Below, piece after piece: positions 1 to 8,053 of a DNA stretch of 20,112 nucleotides. Made by a program: the position numbers and the translations under genes. The first letter of the stretch is position 1, and every line of letters starts with the position of its first letter. The stretch lies in the IMG/VR virus record IMGVR_UViG_3300021131_000068, positions 1 to 20,112 of that record. One strand, written 5' to 3'. Under the pieces are notes generated by a model that was not told the DNA's origin, did not search any database, and saw nothing but the letters and a program-made list of their open reading frames with translations. The DNA comes from a virus.

Positions 1-345
1 GGCAAAGTCATCCAAGTCATCGTTGCAGAACCTGAGTTCTTCGATACGTTCGTGGACTCTTCTCCGGGGCAGTGGATTCAGACCTCATACAACACCCGTG
101 GCAACGTTCACTATGGCCCTGATGGCGAGCCGGATGGCGGTGAAGCGCTACGTGGTAACTATGCGGGGATTGGGTTCAATTACGATGCGTCCATCGACGT
201 TTTCTACCCGCAGCAGCCATACCCGAGCTGGGTGCTGAATGAATCTACGTGGCTCTGGGATGCACCAGTTGCTTATCCCACTGATGGCAAGTTGTATAAT
301 TGGGATGAATCCGTTAAGGATTGGGTCGAAGTGAAAGCTCCATAA
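1..345 (+). CDS. Small phage structural-type protein, C-terminal part
   Basis: The frame is open from the first base of the window to a TAA ending at 345, so only the last 114 residues are present and the start lies upstream. The visible part is rich in Tyr, Trp, Pro and Gly. It contains GNVHYGPDGEPDGGEALRGN followed by an aromatic segment with YPSWVLNESTWLWDAP, and ends with a YNWDESVKDWVEV tail. This style of protein (a 'G-G-ALRGNYAG ... YPSW-L ... W-WEAP-PYP-DG' layout) recurs next to structural genes of many tailed phages and is usually called a hypothetical or virion structural protein. No catalytic motif is visible. It sits 12 bases upstream of the gp4-like gene on the same strand, so it is probably co-transcribed with the virion module. 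The internal GTG at 52 is not a convincing start, because the upstream residues are also open and in the family style. Confidence 0.7.
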   Translation, partial: GKVIQVIVAEPEFFDTFVDSSPGQWIQTSYNTRGNVHYGPDGEPDGGEALRGNYAGIGFNYDASIDVFYPQQPYPSWVLNESTWLWDAPVAYPTDGKLYNWDESVKDWVEVKAP

Positions 346-357
346 ATAGGAATATCC

Positions 358-1623
358 ATGTCACAGTATTTCCAAGTCACGTTCCTTCCTCCTCCTGGCG
401 CAACAATTGGGAATGCTTATGCTCAGTTTTATGCTGCCGGCACGATTACGCCAGTCACGATCTATGCTGACTTTGGCCTAACAACGCCAATTGCACAGCC
501 GGTTAGCATAGAATCTGGAACGTTTGAATGCTACTTTACTACTGGTGTAGTCAATGCGACTGCTATCACTGCTGGCAATAAATACACCATTCAGAACGCT
601 GGAACGACTAATTTCACTTTAATCGGCGCATCTTCAAATGCAGCAGGAACTACATTTGTAGCCACTGGTGCAGGAACTGGCTCCGGTACGGCATATCTTG
701 AATACGACATGCGTATCGCTGGTGGCAATCTTGTACGTTCATCAGTCATTCAAAATATCTGGACCATTCCGGCCAATATCTGGGGTCTTGACGTAAATCT
801 TTGGGAAAATGAGCCTAGCGTCTGGGGTGCTGTAAATCCTGTAGCTGCAAGCACTAGGACTGAGCAGAATGTCGGCCAAATGTATACGGCCAATGACATT
901 ATTCGCGCCGCTATGCGGCTTATTCAGGTGTCAGCGGTTGATACGGATTTAACTGCTGCTGAATTAAAAGACGGTCTTGAATCGCTTAATAGAATGCTGG
1001 ATAGCTGGTCAGCAGATGAATTGACGCTGTACCAAGTCATTCGTGAGCAATTCCCGCTGGTGTCTGGTCAGAATCCGTACAGCATGGGCTATGGTGGAGA
1101 TTTCAACACCAGTAGGCCAATAAAGATTGTTGATGCTTATCTAGTTCTCAACAATGGCTCTATTCCTGTCAGCTATCCGATGCAAGTGCTTGGATATGAT
1201 GACTACAATTCTGTGCGTCTCAAGACTCTCAGCACTAACTTCCCGAACTATATCTACTATCAGCCTTCTTTTCCGATTGCTGAAGTCTATATTTATCCTA
1301 TTTTTGCGCCTAATGATCCTAGTACGCAGGGTCCGGCCTATATCAATCTAACTTCATGGAAGCCGTTTGATATGGTTGTAGATCCGACTGCATACATGGA
1401 GTATCCTCCAGGATACTGGGAAGCGATTGTATTCAATCTGGCAGTACGGATTGCTGAAGAATATCAGTTTGACATTCGTTCTACGACTGTTCAACTTGCT
1501 GTCAATGCGCTCAAACGTGTTAAGCGTCTGAATCAGCGCACTGTTACGCTTCAGACGGATGTGGCTTTAATGAATACAAGCCAATTGCGTTACAATATCT
1601 ATTCAGACGGATACGGACGCTAA
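358..1623 (+). CDS. P22 gp4-like head-tail connector / tail accessory protein with N-terminal extension
   Basis: The C-terminal half (from about residue 175) resembles the P22 gp4 family. It has a helical start (YTANDIIRAAMRLIQV), an acidic segment before LESLNRMLDSWSADELTLYQ, a beta region, then a PPGYWEAIVFNLAVRIAEEY helix near the end. P22 gp4 docks on the portal ring after packaging and connects it to the tail. At 421 residues this protein is much longer than P22 gp4 (about 166). The extra N-terminus has two parts. Residues 1-60 look like the N-terminal beta domain of phage fibres (FYAAGTITPVTIYADFG). Residues 66-113 are a GTTFVATGAGTGSGTA beta module also found in the next gene. The start at 358 is preceded by an AGGA ribosome binding site. 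The gp10-like gene follows after 2 bases, which supports the assignment. The family call rests on motif and context reading, without an alignment. Confidence 0.75.
   Translation: MSQYFQVTFLPPPGATIGNAYAQFYAAGTITPVTIYADFGLTTPIAQPVSIESGTFECYFTTGVVNATAITAGNKYTIQNAGTTNFTLIGASSNAAGTTFVATGAGTGSGTAYLEYDMRIAGGNLVRSSVIQNIWTIPANIWGLDVNLWENEPSVWGAVNPVAASTRTEQNVGQMYTANDIIRAAMRLIQVSAVDTDLTAAELKDGLESLNRMLDSWSADELTLYQVIREQFPLVSGQNPYSMGYGGDFNTSRPIKIVDAYLVLNNGSIPVSYPMQVLGYDDYNSVRLKTLSTNFPNYIYYQPSFPIAEVYIYPIFAPNDPSTQGPAYINLTSWKPFDMVVDPTAYMEYPPGYWEAIVFNLAVRIAEEYQFDIRSTTVQLAVNALKRVKRLNQRTVTLQTDVALMNTSQLRYNIYSDGYGR
553..696 (+). repeat. Beta module copy 1 (about 48 residues) inside the gp4-like protein
   Basis: Residues 66-113 of the gp4-like protein follow the pattern A-T-A-G-x-x-Y-x-I-x-x-x-G-T-T-x-F-T-x-I-G-A, then an A/N spacer, then G-T-x-F-x-A-T-G-x-G-T-G-x-G. 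The same pattern occurs in the adjacent gp10-like protein at 2157-2297. The DNA sequences of the two copies have diverged; the similarity is clearest at protein level. This module is known as a recurring insert in phage structural proteins. It looks like a freely inserted surface domain rather than part of the connector core. Confidence 0.6.
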
Positions 1624-1625
1624 TC

Positions 1626-3419
1626 ATGGCTGAAACAATGCAACTCCCAATCCTTGGCCCTGGTGTTGCAGGCCGCGCTAGAGCGGTATCAGCGCAGAAA
1701 CGTCAAAATCTGTTTCTTGAAATCAAGCCAGAGAAAGACAAGTCAAACCTTGTAGCCTATGGTACACCAGGATTAAAACCGTTTACGGATGTAGGCGCTA
1801 ATCCGATTCGTGGTCTATGGTGGTATCAGGCAGTCAATCGTTTGTTTGCTGTTGCATACAATGAGCTTCTAGAAATCTCTCCAGATGGCAATGTAGTTAT
1901 ACGCGGTCAGTTAAATACAACGACTGGCACTGTTTCTATGTCAGATAACGGCATTCAATTGATGATTGTCGATGGCTTTACTGGTTATATCTTCCAGCCT
2001 GCAACCGCTGATTTGCAATATACGCGCTCAGGCCGTGTAGCTACGATTTATGAGACTTTAACAACTCGAAAAACGGGTCAGATTGTATCCATTGTTGGTG
2101 ATGCAAATCTTTCCTCTGGTGACTACACAGTTAGTCTTATTGAAACAAATGCGCCTGATTTAACGGCAAGCACTGAGTACGTCATTGAAACGGTTGGAAA
2201 TTCTGACTTTACTTTAGTTGGCGCTGCTACAAACACAGTTGGGACGGTTTTTACAGCAACAGGGCCAACGCCTGGTACTGGTGTATGCACAGCGGCTAAT
2301 AGCTTCCATATTGGGGTTTCGCTTGGTGGAACTCATTCCGGTACATGCAAGATTGTCAATAACTTTAGAGACATTACGACTGCGTACACGGGGACGAACT
2401 TTCCAAAGTCTACGACTGTTACGTTTTTAGACAGTTATTTTGTTGTCAATGTCATTGGAACTAAGCAGTTTTGGCTGTCAGCGTCATACGATGGCTTTTA
2501 CTGGGACCCGTTGCAATACGCAAGCAAAGAATCCTACACGGATAACTTGCAAGCAGTGACAGTTGATAACGGTCAGCTAGTGCTTCTCGGCGCAATCTCT
2601 CAAGAATACTGGCAAAACACTGGAGCATATCCGTTTCCGTTGCAGAGAATCGCAGGATCTCCGACTGACGTAGGTCTTGTTGCTATCAGATCTATTGCTC
2701 GATGTGCTGGCGAATTGTTCTATCTCGGACGCTCAAGACGCGGCGGTATTTCTGTTGTTCGCGTACAGGACTATCGTTGCGTACCGGTTTCTACGCCTGA
2801 TCTGGATTATCTGTTCAATGAATACGATTCTCCAGAGGATGCTATTGCGTACTCATTCCGGTTTACTGGGCATGACTTTTATGTAATTAACTTCCAGGCA
2901 CAGGCAAAAACATGGATGTATGACGCAACTTCAGACGTTTGGTCTGAGCTTGTATCTGGTGCTGATACAAGGCACTACGGACAAAGAGCTACGCAGTTTG
3001 AGAATCAGATTTTTGTTTCTGATTATCGGAATGGAAATCTCTACACGTATGACGCGCTGACTTATACAGACAATGGCGATTACATTCCCAGAGAGCTAAT
3101 CACGCCTCATTTCTTTGCCGGTACGTCATTCAATAAATTGCATATCTATCGCTTGCGTGTAGACATGGAGCAAGGTACTGGTCTTGTTGACGGCCAAGGT
3201 CAGAATCCTCAGATTATGTTGCAAGTAAGCCGTGACGGTGGATACACATACGGCAATGAAATGTGGACTAGCTTTGGTCAGGCTGGAGAATATCTACGCA
3301 GAGCAGAATGGCGCAGACTTGGCGTTAGCCGTAACTATGTATTCAAGTTCCGCATAACCGATCCTGTGAAAGTTGTTATGATGAGTGCAGCCGCATACGC
3401 AACTGAGGCAGCAAAATAA
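1626..3419 (+). CDS. P22 gp10-like packaged-DNA stabilisation / tail hub protein
   Basis: This 597-residue protein has the features expected of the P22 gp10 family, which closes the portal-gp4 channel after DNA packaging. The N-terminus has QKRQNLFLE and a YGTPGLKPF segment. Next come beta-propeller-like stretches: LWWYQAVNRLFAVAYNELLEI, then LDSYFVVNVIGTKQFWLS, then SYDGFYWDPLQYASKE. A VTVDNGQLVLLGAISQEYWQ segment and the end QVSRDGGYTYGNEMW are also typical. A beta module (residues 178-224) interrupts the usual layout. The gene starts with ATG 2 bases after the gp4-like stop, and its own stop overlaps the tailspike start (TAATG), so translation is probably coupled. It may belong to a broader 'stabilisation protein' family rather than being a strict gp10 orthologue. 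The family assignment is fairly secure from motif order and position. Confidence 0.75.
   Translation: MAETMQLPILGPGVAGRARAVSAQKRQNLFLEIKPEKDKSNLVAYGTPGLKPFTDVGANPIRGLWWYQAVNRLFAVAYNELLEISPDGNVVIRGQLNTTTGTVSMSDNGIQLMIVDGFTGYIFQPATADLQYTRSGRVATIYETLTTRKTGQIVSIVGDANLSSGDYTVSLIETNAPDLTASTEYVIETVGNSDFTLVGAATNTVGTVFTATGPTPGTGVCTAANSFHIGVSLGGTHSGTCKIVNNFRDITTAYTGTNFPKSTTVTFLDSYFVVNVIGTKQFWLSASYDGFYWDPLQYASKESYTDNLQAVTVDNGQLVLLGAISQEYWQNTGAYPFPLQRIAGSPTDVGLVAIRSIARCAGELFYLGRSRRGGISVVRVQDYRCVPVSTPDLDYLFNEYDSPEDAIAYSFRFTGHDFYVINFQAQAKTWMYDATSDVWSELVSGADTRHYGQRATQFENQIFVSDYRNGNLYTYDALTYTDNGDYIPRELITPHFFAGTSFNKLHIYRLRVDMEQGTGLVDGQGQNPQIMLQVSRDGGYTYGNEMWTSFGQAGEYLRRAEWRRLGVSRNYVFKFRITDPVKVVMMSAAAYATEAAK
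2157..2297 (+). repeat. Beta module copy 2 (about 47 residues) inside the gp10-like protein
   Basis: Residues 178-224 of the gp10-like protein repeat the pattern seen in the upstream gene: an L-T-A-S-x-x-Y-x-I start, a G-N-S-D-F-T-L-V-G-A core, then G-T-V-F-T-A-T-G and a Pro/Gly/Thr loop. It lies between beta segments of the hub protein, consistent with an inserted surface domain. Confidence 0.55.
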
Positions 3420-5263
3420 TGCCATTTCCTCAACCGCCATTTAACTCTCCGGTACAGACTGAGCCAACGATTAAAGGCGTTGTTACAATTAAGGCTGTAT
3501 GGCAAAACTGGCTACAGCTTGTTCAGATATTTCTAGCCAACCTTACTAGCTCCGGCCCTACTTCTGCAAGACCAACCAAGGATCTCTGGGTAGGTCAACC
3601 GTTCTTCGATACGACTATCAATGTTCCTGTCTACTGGGATGGCGGCGCTTGGGTTACGTCTGCGCCTGCTGGAACCGTGACTGCTGTTACTGGTACTGCG
3701 CCAATTTCGTCCTCTGGCGGAACGACTCCAAATGTCAGCATTACAAAAGCCAATGCGACAACAGATGGCTATCTAAGTGCCACTGATTGGAATACGTTTA
3801 ATGGCAAACAACCCGCAGGATCTTACGTTACAACAGTCACAGGAACGTCTCCTGTTGTTTCAACTGGTGGGACGGCTCCGGCAATTAGTATGCCAGCGGC
3901 AAACAGTACGACTAGCGGCTATCTGACCAGTACGGATTGGAATACGTTTAATGGAAATAAGACGTACATCAATGTCTTGTCTTATGGGGCTGATGCTGGC
4001 GGGACTGTAGATTCAACCACAGCCATTCAGAATGCAATCAACGCTAATCCGTACCGAACCATCTATTTTCCCGCTGGACGATATCTTGTTTCTTCATTAG
4101 CGATCACTACTGGCATCACGTTACTTGGCGACGATGCTTACGCAAGCTCGATTGTTTCAAGCTCTTTGACTGGCGATGTTATTAACTACACGTCTACAGC
4201 TCCGTTAAATGTAGCAAATTTGACGTTTACGTCTAACACGACAACAAGAACAAGCGGCGCATACATCACCATCAATTCATCTGGTGATAACGGACAAAGC
4301 AGGATTACAAATTGCCAATTTATTGCCTCATACATTGGTCTAAATTTTGTAACCGCAAGCACATGGGTTGTCACTAGCTGTTATTGGTCAAATTACAACG
4401 TAGCCATACAAGTTCAAAACACGTTCAACATTGACTCTGGTGATTCTTGCGTCACGAGTTGCACGTTCTCATCGTCCATCGGTGGAATCTCAATATCTCA
4501 GTATTCTTCTGGTGGCTTAAAGATTGTTGGCAACAAGTTTCTTAATGCGACCTATCATTATCTTGGGCAATATGTAACAGGTGCAGGAAATCCAAGCACA
4601 TCAATTCTTGTGATTGCGGCAAACAGTTTTGAAGGTGCAACATCCGCATCAATTGCTATTAATACAAACAGCAATTCTTTTTCTCAAGTAAACATTACTG
4701 GCAATCAATTTACTTTAGACGTTAGTGGCACAAAAGGATTTTCATCCACAGGAACAAACTTGTCTAACGTCTTTATTGGCGCAAATGAATTCTCAATGAG
4801 CAATGGCGCAACCGCAATAAACATCGGCGGCGGCTCTGGATTTACTATTGGATCTAATTCAATCAATGGCTCGTCTGCTGATGCTGGAATTGCAATCTAC
4901 AATAGTGCCACAGTGCATGTTTGCCCGCAAGGATGGATAGGCATAACAAATAGATATGTTAGCTATGACGCTAATACGCGATTTGATGCCAGTCAAATGC
5001 AAACGGGTTCAATGCCTACGATTTTTACAACAACATCGTATGGCGTTCCAGGTCTATATTATGGAGATGGTAGCCAGTCATTTCCAATAGCATTCCAAGG
5101 AACTCCGGCTGTTAATGCGTACATTTATGATCCCTCAGGCGCCAGTGGCGCTGTTGGCGTTCAGCTTACAGGCGTTAGCTCATCTGGTTTTACGGTTAGG
5201 GTTATAGGCGCAAATCCAAGCGGAGCGGTTACAATCTACTACACCGCTTTATTATCTGGTTAA
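3419..5263 (+). CDS. Tailspike with pectate-lyase-type beta-helix
   Basis: This 614-residue protein has three parts. Residues 1-82 form a short adaptor containing a Trp-rich helix (AVWQNWLQLVQIFLANL) and RPTKDLWVGQPFFDTT, presumably the virion-attachment part. Residues 84-181 are two tandem 50-residue repeats ending in DWNTFNG. From about residue 185 the sequence reads NVLSYGADAGGTVDSTTAIQ, the usual opening of pectate-lyase-superfamily beta-helix domains. It continues with an IYFPAGRYLVSS rung and many Ser/Thr/Asn-rich turns to about residue 520. A short C-terminal beta domain with VQLTGVSSSGFTVRVIGANP may serve trimerisation. Such proteins bind, and often cleave, cell-surface polysaccharide. 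No catalytic residues can be assigned from the sequence alone. Its ATG overlaps the gp10-like stop. It sits where P22-like genomes carry the tail needle gene. Confidence 0.8.
   Translation: MPFPQPPFNSPVQTEPTIKGVVTIKAVWQNWLQLVQIFLANLTSSGPTSARPTKDLWVGQPFFDTTINVPVYWDGGAWVTSAPAGTVTAVTGTAPISSSGGTTPNVSITKANATTDGYLSATDWNTFNGKQPAGSYVTTVTGTSPVVSTGGTAPAISMPAANSTTSGYLTSTDWNTFNGNKTYINVLSYGADAGGTVDSTTAIQNAINANPYRTIYFPAGRYLVSSLAITTGITLLGDDAYASSIVSSSLTGDVINYTSTAPLNVANLTFTSNTTTRTSGAYITINSSGDNGQSRITNCQFIASYIGLNFVTASTWVVTSCYWSNYNVAIQVQNTFNIDSGDSCVTSCTFSSSIGGISISQYSSGGLKIVGNKFLNATYHYLGQYVTGAGNPSTSILVIAANSFEGATSASIAINTNSNSFSQVNITGNQFTLDVSGTKGFSSTGTNLSNVFIGANEFSMSNGATAINIGGGSGFTIGSNSINGSSADAGIAIYNSATVHVCPQGWIGITNRYVSYDANTRFDASQMQTGSMPTIFTTTSYGVPGLYYGDGSQSFPIAFQGTPAVNAYIYDPSGASGAVGVQLTGVSSSGFTVRVIGANPSGAVTIYYTALLSG
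3668..3961 (+). repeat. Two tandem 50-residue neck repeats in the tailspike
   Basis: Unit 1 covers 3668-3814 and unit 2 covers 3815 to about 3961. Both follow the pattern A-G-x-x-V-T-x-V-T-G-T-x-P-x-x-S-x-G-G-T-x-P-x-x-S, then T-T-x-G-Y-L, then T-D-W-N-T-F-N-G. A 20-base stretch, gattggaatacgtttaatgg, is identical at 3785-3804 and 3935-3954, exactly 150 bases apart. Such units are common spacer modules in phage fibres. Confidence 0.8.
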
Positions 5264-5275
5264 TAGGAGACAATT

Positions 5276-5422
5276 ATGCCGTTGAAGAAAGGTTCATCAC
5301 AGAAAACAATTTCTAAGAACATTGCGACTGAGGTCAAGGCTGGCAAGCCAGTAAAACAGGCTGCTGCGATTGCTTACTCAAAAGCTAGAGAGTCTAAGGC
5401 TGGATGCTGCAAGAAAAAGTAA
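5276..5422 (+). CDS. Small basic phage protein
   Basis: A 48-residue Lys/Ala-rich protein starting [16 protein letters not shown] and ending in the unusual Cys-Cys-Lys-Lys-Lys tail. The ATG at 5276 has a clear ribosome binding site (aggaga, spacing about 6). The layout '[28 protein letters not shown]' is recognisable as a very common, uncharacterised small protein encoded among phage structural genes. The end overlaps the next gene by 19 bases, in a different frame. High Lys content suggests nucleic-acid contact, but there is no functional motif and the role is unknown. Confidence 0.75.
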   Translation: MPLKKGSSQKTISKNIATEVKAGKPVKQAAAIAYSKARESKAGCCKKK

Positions 5423-5865
5423 AGACTGATCTTGTTCCTGCTGGCGTAAAGCGCATTGAGTCATTGCGCTATGCAATGGAGGAATCCTGCAAACGTGGTC
5501 TGATGGAGGAATTTGAACCTCCATTGGATCATTTGTTTTGTAAAGGGCTGTATGCTAGACGTAATTATGTTCCTGCTGGCATTACCGTCATAACTAAAGT
5601 TCATGCGGTTGAGCATATAACTGTTGTCTTGTATGGCAAGTGCCATGTTTACGACCAGCACAGCAAAAAGAGTATAATTAGTCAACCCGGTATGTGGGTC
5701 ACTAAGCCAGGTACGGTCAGAGCCATATACTGCGAAACTGATACAAGCTGGATTACTGTTCATCCATCGGATAAATACTCCGTAGAAGAAGCAGAGCATG
5801 AGATTTTTACTGAGACATTCGCAGAATATCAAGAGCGAATAAAGTTACTTGAGGTAACAATATGA
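5404..5865 (+). CDS. Cupin-like phage protein
   Basis: This 153-residue protein has a helical N-terminus and then a small beta-barrel style core. The core has alternating beta strands and Gly/Pro turns: [20 protein letters not shown], then [14 protein letters not shown], then a [17 protein letters not shown] segment and [10 protein letters not shown]. This matches cupin-fold proteins found among phage virion genes, although the full metal-binding His/Glu set is not obvious, so binding rather than catalysis is more likely. The start lies inside the end of the preceding small gene, and its TGA overlaps the next ATG (ATGA), indicating coupled translation within the late operon. A role in virion assembly or decoration is inferred only from position. 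Confidence 0.65.
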   Translation: MLQEKVKTDLVPAGVKRIESLRYAMEESCKRGLMEEFEPPLDHLFCKGLYARRNYVPAGITVITKVHAVEHITVVLYGKCHVYDQHSKKSIISQPGMWVTKPGTVRAIYCETDTSWITVHPSDKYSVEEAEHEIFTETFAEYQERIKLLEVTI

Positions 5866-6656
5866 CAGGTGTAGCACTTGGAGCGGCGGCAATCGGGGCG
5901 GCGGGGTCAATGGCCGGTGCTGGCATATCTGCCGGTGCAAGTAGCGCGGCAAACGCTGCCAATCAAAAAATGATGCAACAGCTTTGGGCTATTGCTCAAC
6001 AGCAGAATGCTCCTTATCAGAAGTTTGGCAAAGCTGGTATGAACATGTATCAGCAAATGCTTCCGCAATTGTTGGCACAGCAACAGTATCAGCAATTCAC
6101 GCCAGAAATGTATAAGGAATCTCCGTTATATACGCCAATGGTGCGTAATTTGGCTGAATTGCAAGCTACCCCAGGCTACCAGTTTCAGCTTCAGCAAGGT
6201 CAGAAACAGATAGATCAATCAGCCGCAGCGCGTGGCGGAATGTTGTCTGGAGCGCAATTGCAAGCATCACAGCAGTTTGGTCAAAAACAAGCCGCTACTG
6301 GTTTTCAAGACGCATGGCAAAGGGCGCAAACTGCATATCAGAATGCGTTTAATACCTACAACCAACAGTATTCCAATCAGCTTGCTGGCGCTAATGCTCA
6401 GTCTAGTATGCTTGGTGATATTACTAAGATTGGCTACGGTGCGGCTAATGCTCCTACACAAACTGTCCAAGGTATAGTTCCTAGCGCCATGTCGTCTAAT
6501 ACGTATGCCGGAAATCAGCAAGGAAATATGTATGGCGCAATCGGTTCAACGCTAGGCAATCTTGGTAGTTTCGCAGCTAACCAGTTTGGCAACACTGGGC
6601 CAATATCTTCATACGATCAATTACAGACTCCTGGTCAAAAGACGATAGTTCTTTAA
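5862..6656 (+). CDS. DNA ejection / transfer protein (P22 gp7-like style)
   Basis: This 264-residue protein has an Ala/Gly-rich N-terminal segment (GVALGAAAIGAAGSMAGAGI) that looks membrane-active. A Gln-rich helical middle follows, then the characteristic ATPGYQFQLQQGQKQIDQSA and ARGGMLSGAQLQASQQFGQ stretch. The sequence 'PGYQF-L-QG---ID-SAAARGG--SG' is a recurring signature of small phage ejection or internal virion proteins annotated as DNA transfer proteins. These are expelled from the capsid and help form a conduit through the cell envelope. The next two genes are also ejection-type proteins, matching the gp7-gp20-gp16 order of P22. The start overlaps the cupin-like stop. The family call is good; exact equivalence to gp7 is inferred from order. 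Confidence 0.65.
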   Translation: MTGVALGAAAIGAAGSMAGAGISAGASSAANAANQKMMQQLWAIAQQQNAPYQKFGKAGMNMYQQMLPQLLAQQQYQQFTPEMYKESPLYTPMVRNLAELQATPGYQFQLQQGQKQIDQSAAARGGMLSGAQLQASQQFGQKQAATGFQDAWQRAQTAYQNAFNTYNQQYSNQLAGANAQSSMLGDITKIGYGAANAPTQTVQGIVPSAMSSNTYAGNQQGNMYGAIGSTLGNLGSFAANQFGNTGPISSYDQLQTPGQKTIVL

Positions 6657-6667
6657 AGGTAAATATC

Positions 6668-8053
6668 ATGGCTGATCCCGAAATCTGGAAAGCATTAATA
6701 GACACTGGCAATCCTTACGTTCAACAGGAGCGTCAGCAGAAAGGTCTGATGGGCATGATGGAATTGCAGGAAAAGCAACGCCAGATGCAGGATGTTCAGC
6801 GCCTCAGAGACCTGTATTCATCCGGCAAGCCTGTCAGCACTGAACAGGTTATGTCTGTAAATCCTGAGCTTGGAATTAAGCTACAGGAAGCGCAATTCAA
6901 GAATGCGTTTCAGATGCAGCAAATGGAAAAGCTGGATCGTGAAAAGAAAGAAGCCAATGCTAAGACTTATGCTCAATATGTAGGGCCAGTAGCGGATACT
7001 TACTATGATGATATTAACAGCGGAATGCCTAAAGAACAGGCTATGCAAAAGTTCCGTTCCGGCATTGGTGCTGCTCAAGCTGAATTAGATAGCAAGCATG
7101 GAATTAAGCCAGAAGTTGATTTCACTCAATTTGATCCAGAGCATATCTTGGAGCGCACTACGGGTCTTGGTGTTCCTAGTCGGCATCACAAGCGACAGGA
7201 AGAGGAAGAAAAGATGACTCGCGACTACTCTTTACGCGGTGCGCCGAATTATCAGGAAACGCATGGAACCGTTTCGCGCAATCCGGTGACTGGAGCGCCA
7301 GAGTATATGCCTCCTGTATCCAATTCTAGACAGCCTCGCGGTACAGGTATGGGCGGTGCGCCAGCGGCTAAAATACCGAATGGCTTTAAGGAAGCTACGG
7401 CAGAAGATATTCCAACGCTTCAACAGGCTTACGATAGCGCAACTGATCCGAATGAAAAACAGCAAATTGGCTCATTGCTTTATCAGCTTAAACAGCAAAC
7501 TTCTCAACTTCCGATGGCTAGAGGTGTAACGCCGGAAGAAAGGGGCGCGTTTAAGAAAGAGGAAAAGAAAGCTGAATTAGCGGCTGAGAAAGAAGCAACC
7601 ATAGAACAGCGTAGCGAGATTCTTTCTAGCATTCCTGATAGATCAACGATTGAAGGCTTGATTGATAAGTCAATCGGATCTGGCATTGAGCAGCAAGTCA
7701 AGGGCAAGCTAGGTCCTATGGTTGGACAGAGTTCAGAAGCGCTAGAAGCCACAAAACAGCTTGACGTTATCGCTCCACAGTTAAAGAGCATTACGAAAAG
7801 CCTAGCCGGTGCTGGTGCTATTTCTGACTTTGAACAGAAGATGATGGCTGATGCGGCTGGCGCTATTGCTGATCCGAATGTACCGCCAGAGGCGAGAAAG
7901 GCTGCATTTAGAACCTTCATGGATGTAATGGATAAGGCGAACAAAGGAAAAGCAACGACTCCTAAATCAGGCATTGAGGTCGGGCATGAGGAAGGCGGCT
8001 ATCGCTTCAAGGGCGGGAATCCAGCAGATAAATCTAGTTGGGAGAAAATCTAA
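6668..8053 (+). CDS. Candidate DNA ejection protein (second of three)
   Basis: This 461-residue protein is strongly helical, with Gln/Glu/Lys-rich coiled-coil stretches near the N-terminus (MMELQEKQRQMQDVQRLRDL, then QMEKLDREKKEANAK) and again around residues 290-320. The middle is Pro/Gly-rich and probably flexible. The C-terminal third has short helices with an Ala/Gly-rich SLAGAGAISDFEQKMMADAA segment, a motif seen in phage ejection-type proteins. No enzyme motif is visible. The gene starts 11 bases after the gp7-like stop with an aaagg ribosome binding site, and its stop overlaps the next start (TAATG). The assignment to the internal ejection set, in the position of P22 gp20, rests on composition and gene order more than on recognisable homology. 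Confidence 0.5.
   Translation: MADPEIWKALIDTGNPYVQQERQQKGLMGMMELQEKQRQMQDVQRLRDLYSSGKPVSTEQVMSVNPELGIKLQEAQFKNAFQMQQMEKLDREKKEANAKTYAQYVGPVADTYYDDINSGMPKEQAMQKFRSGIGAAQAELDSKHGIKPEVDFTQFDPEHILERTTGLGVPSRHHKRQEEEEKMTRDYSLRGAPNYQETHGTVSRNPVTGAPEYMPPVSNSRQPRGTGMGGAPAAKIPNGFKEATAEDIPTLQQAYDSATDPNEKQQIGSLLYQLKQQTSQLPMARGVTPEERGAFKKEEKKAELAAEKEATIEQRSEILSSIPDRSTIEGLIDKSIGSGIEQQVKGKLGPMVGQSSEALEATKQLDVIAPQLKSITKSLAGAGAISDFEQKMMADAAGAIADPNVPPEARKAAFRTFMDVMDKANKGKATTPKSGIEVGHEEGGYRFKGGNPADKSSWEKI

Noticed and set aside
5461-5832. Open frame of 123 codons on the minus strand opposite the cupin-like gene
   Set aside because: Composition is that of an antisense shadow, and the plus-strand gene is tied to its neighbours by start-stop overlaps.
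7504-7974. Long open frame (156 codons) on the minus strand opposite the second ejection gene
   Set aside because: It is Ser/Ala/Cys-rich without domain structure, lies wholly antisense to a well-supported gene with good start and overlaps, and has no ribosome binding site of note.
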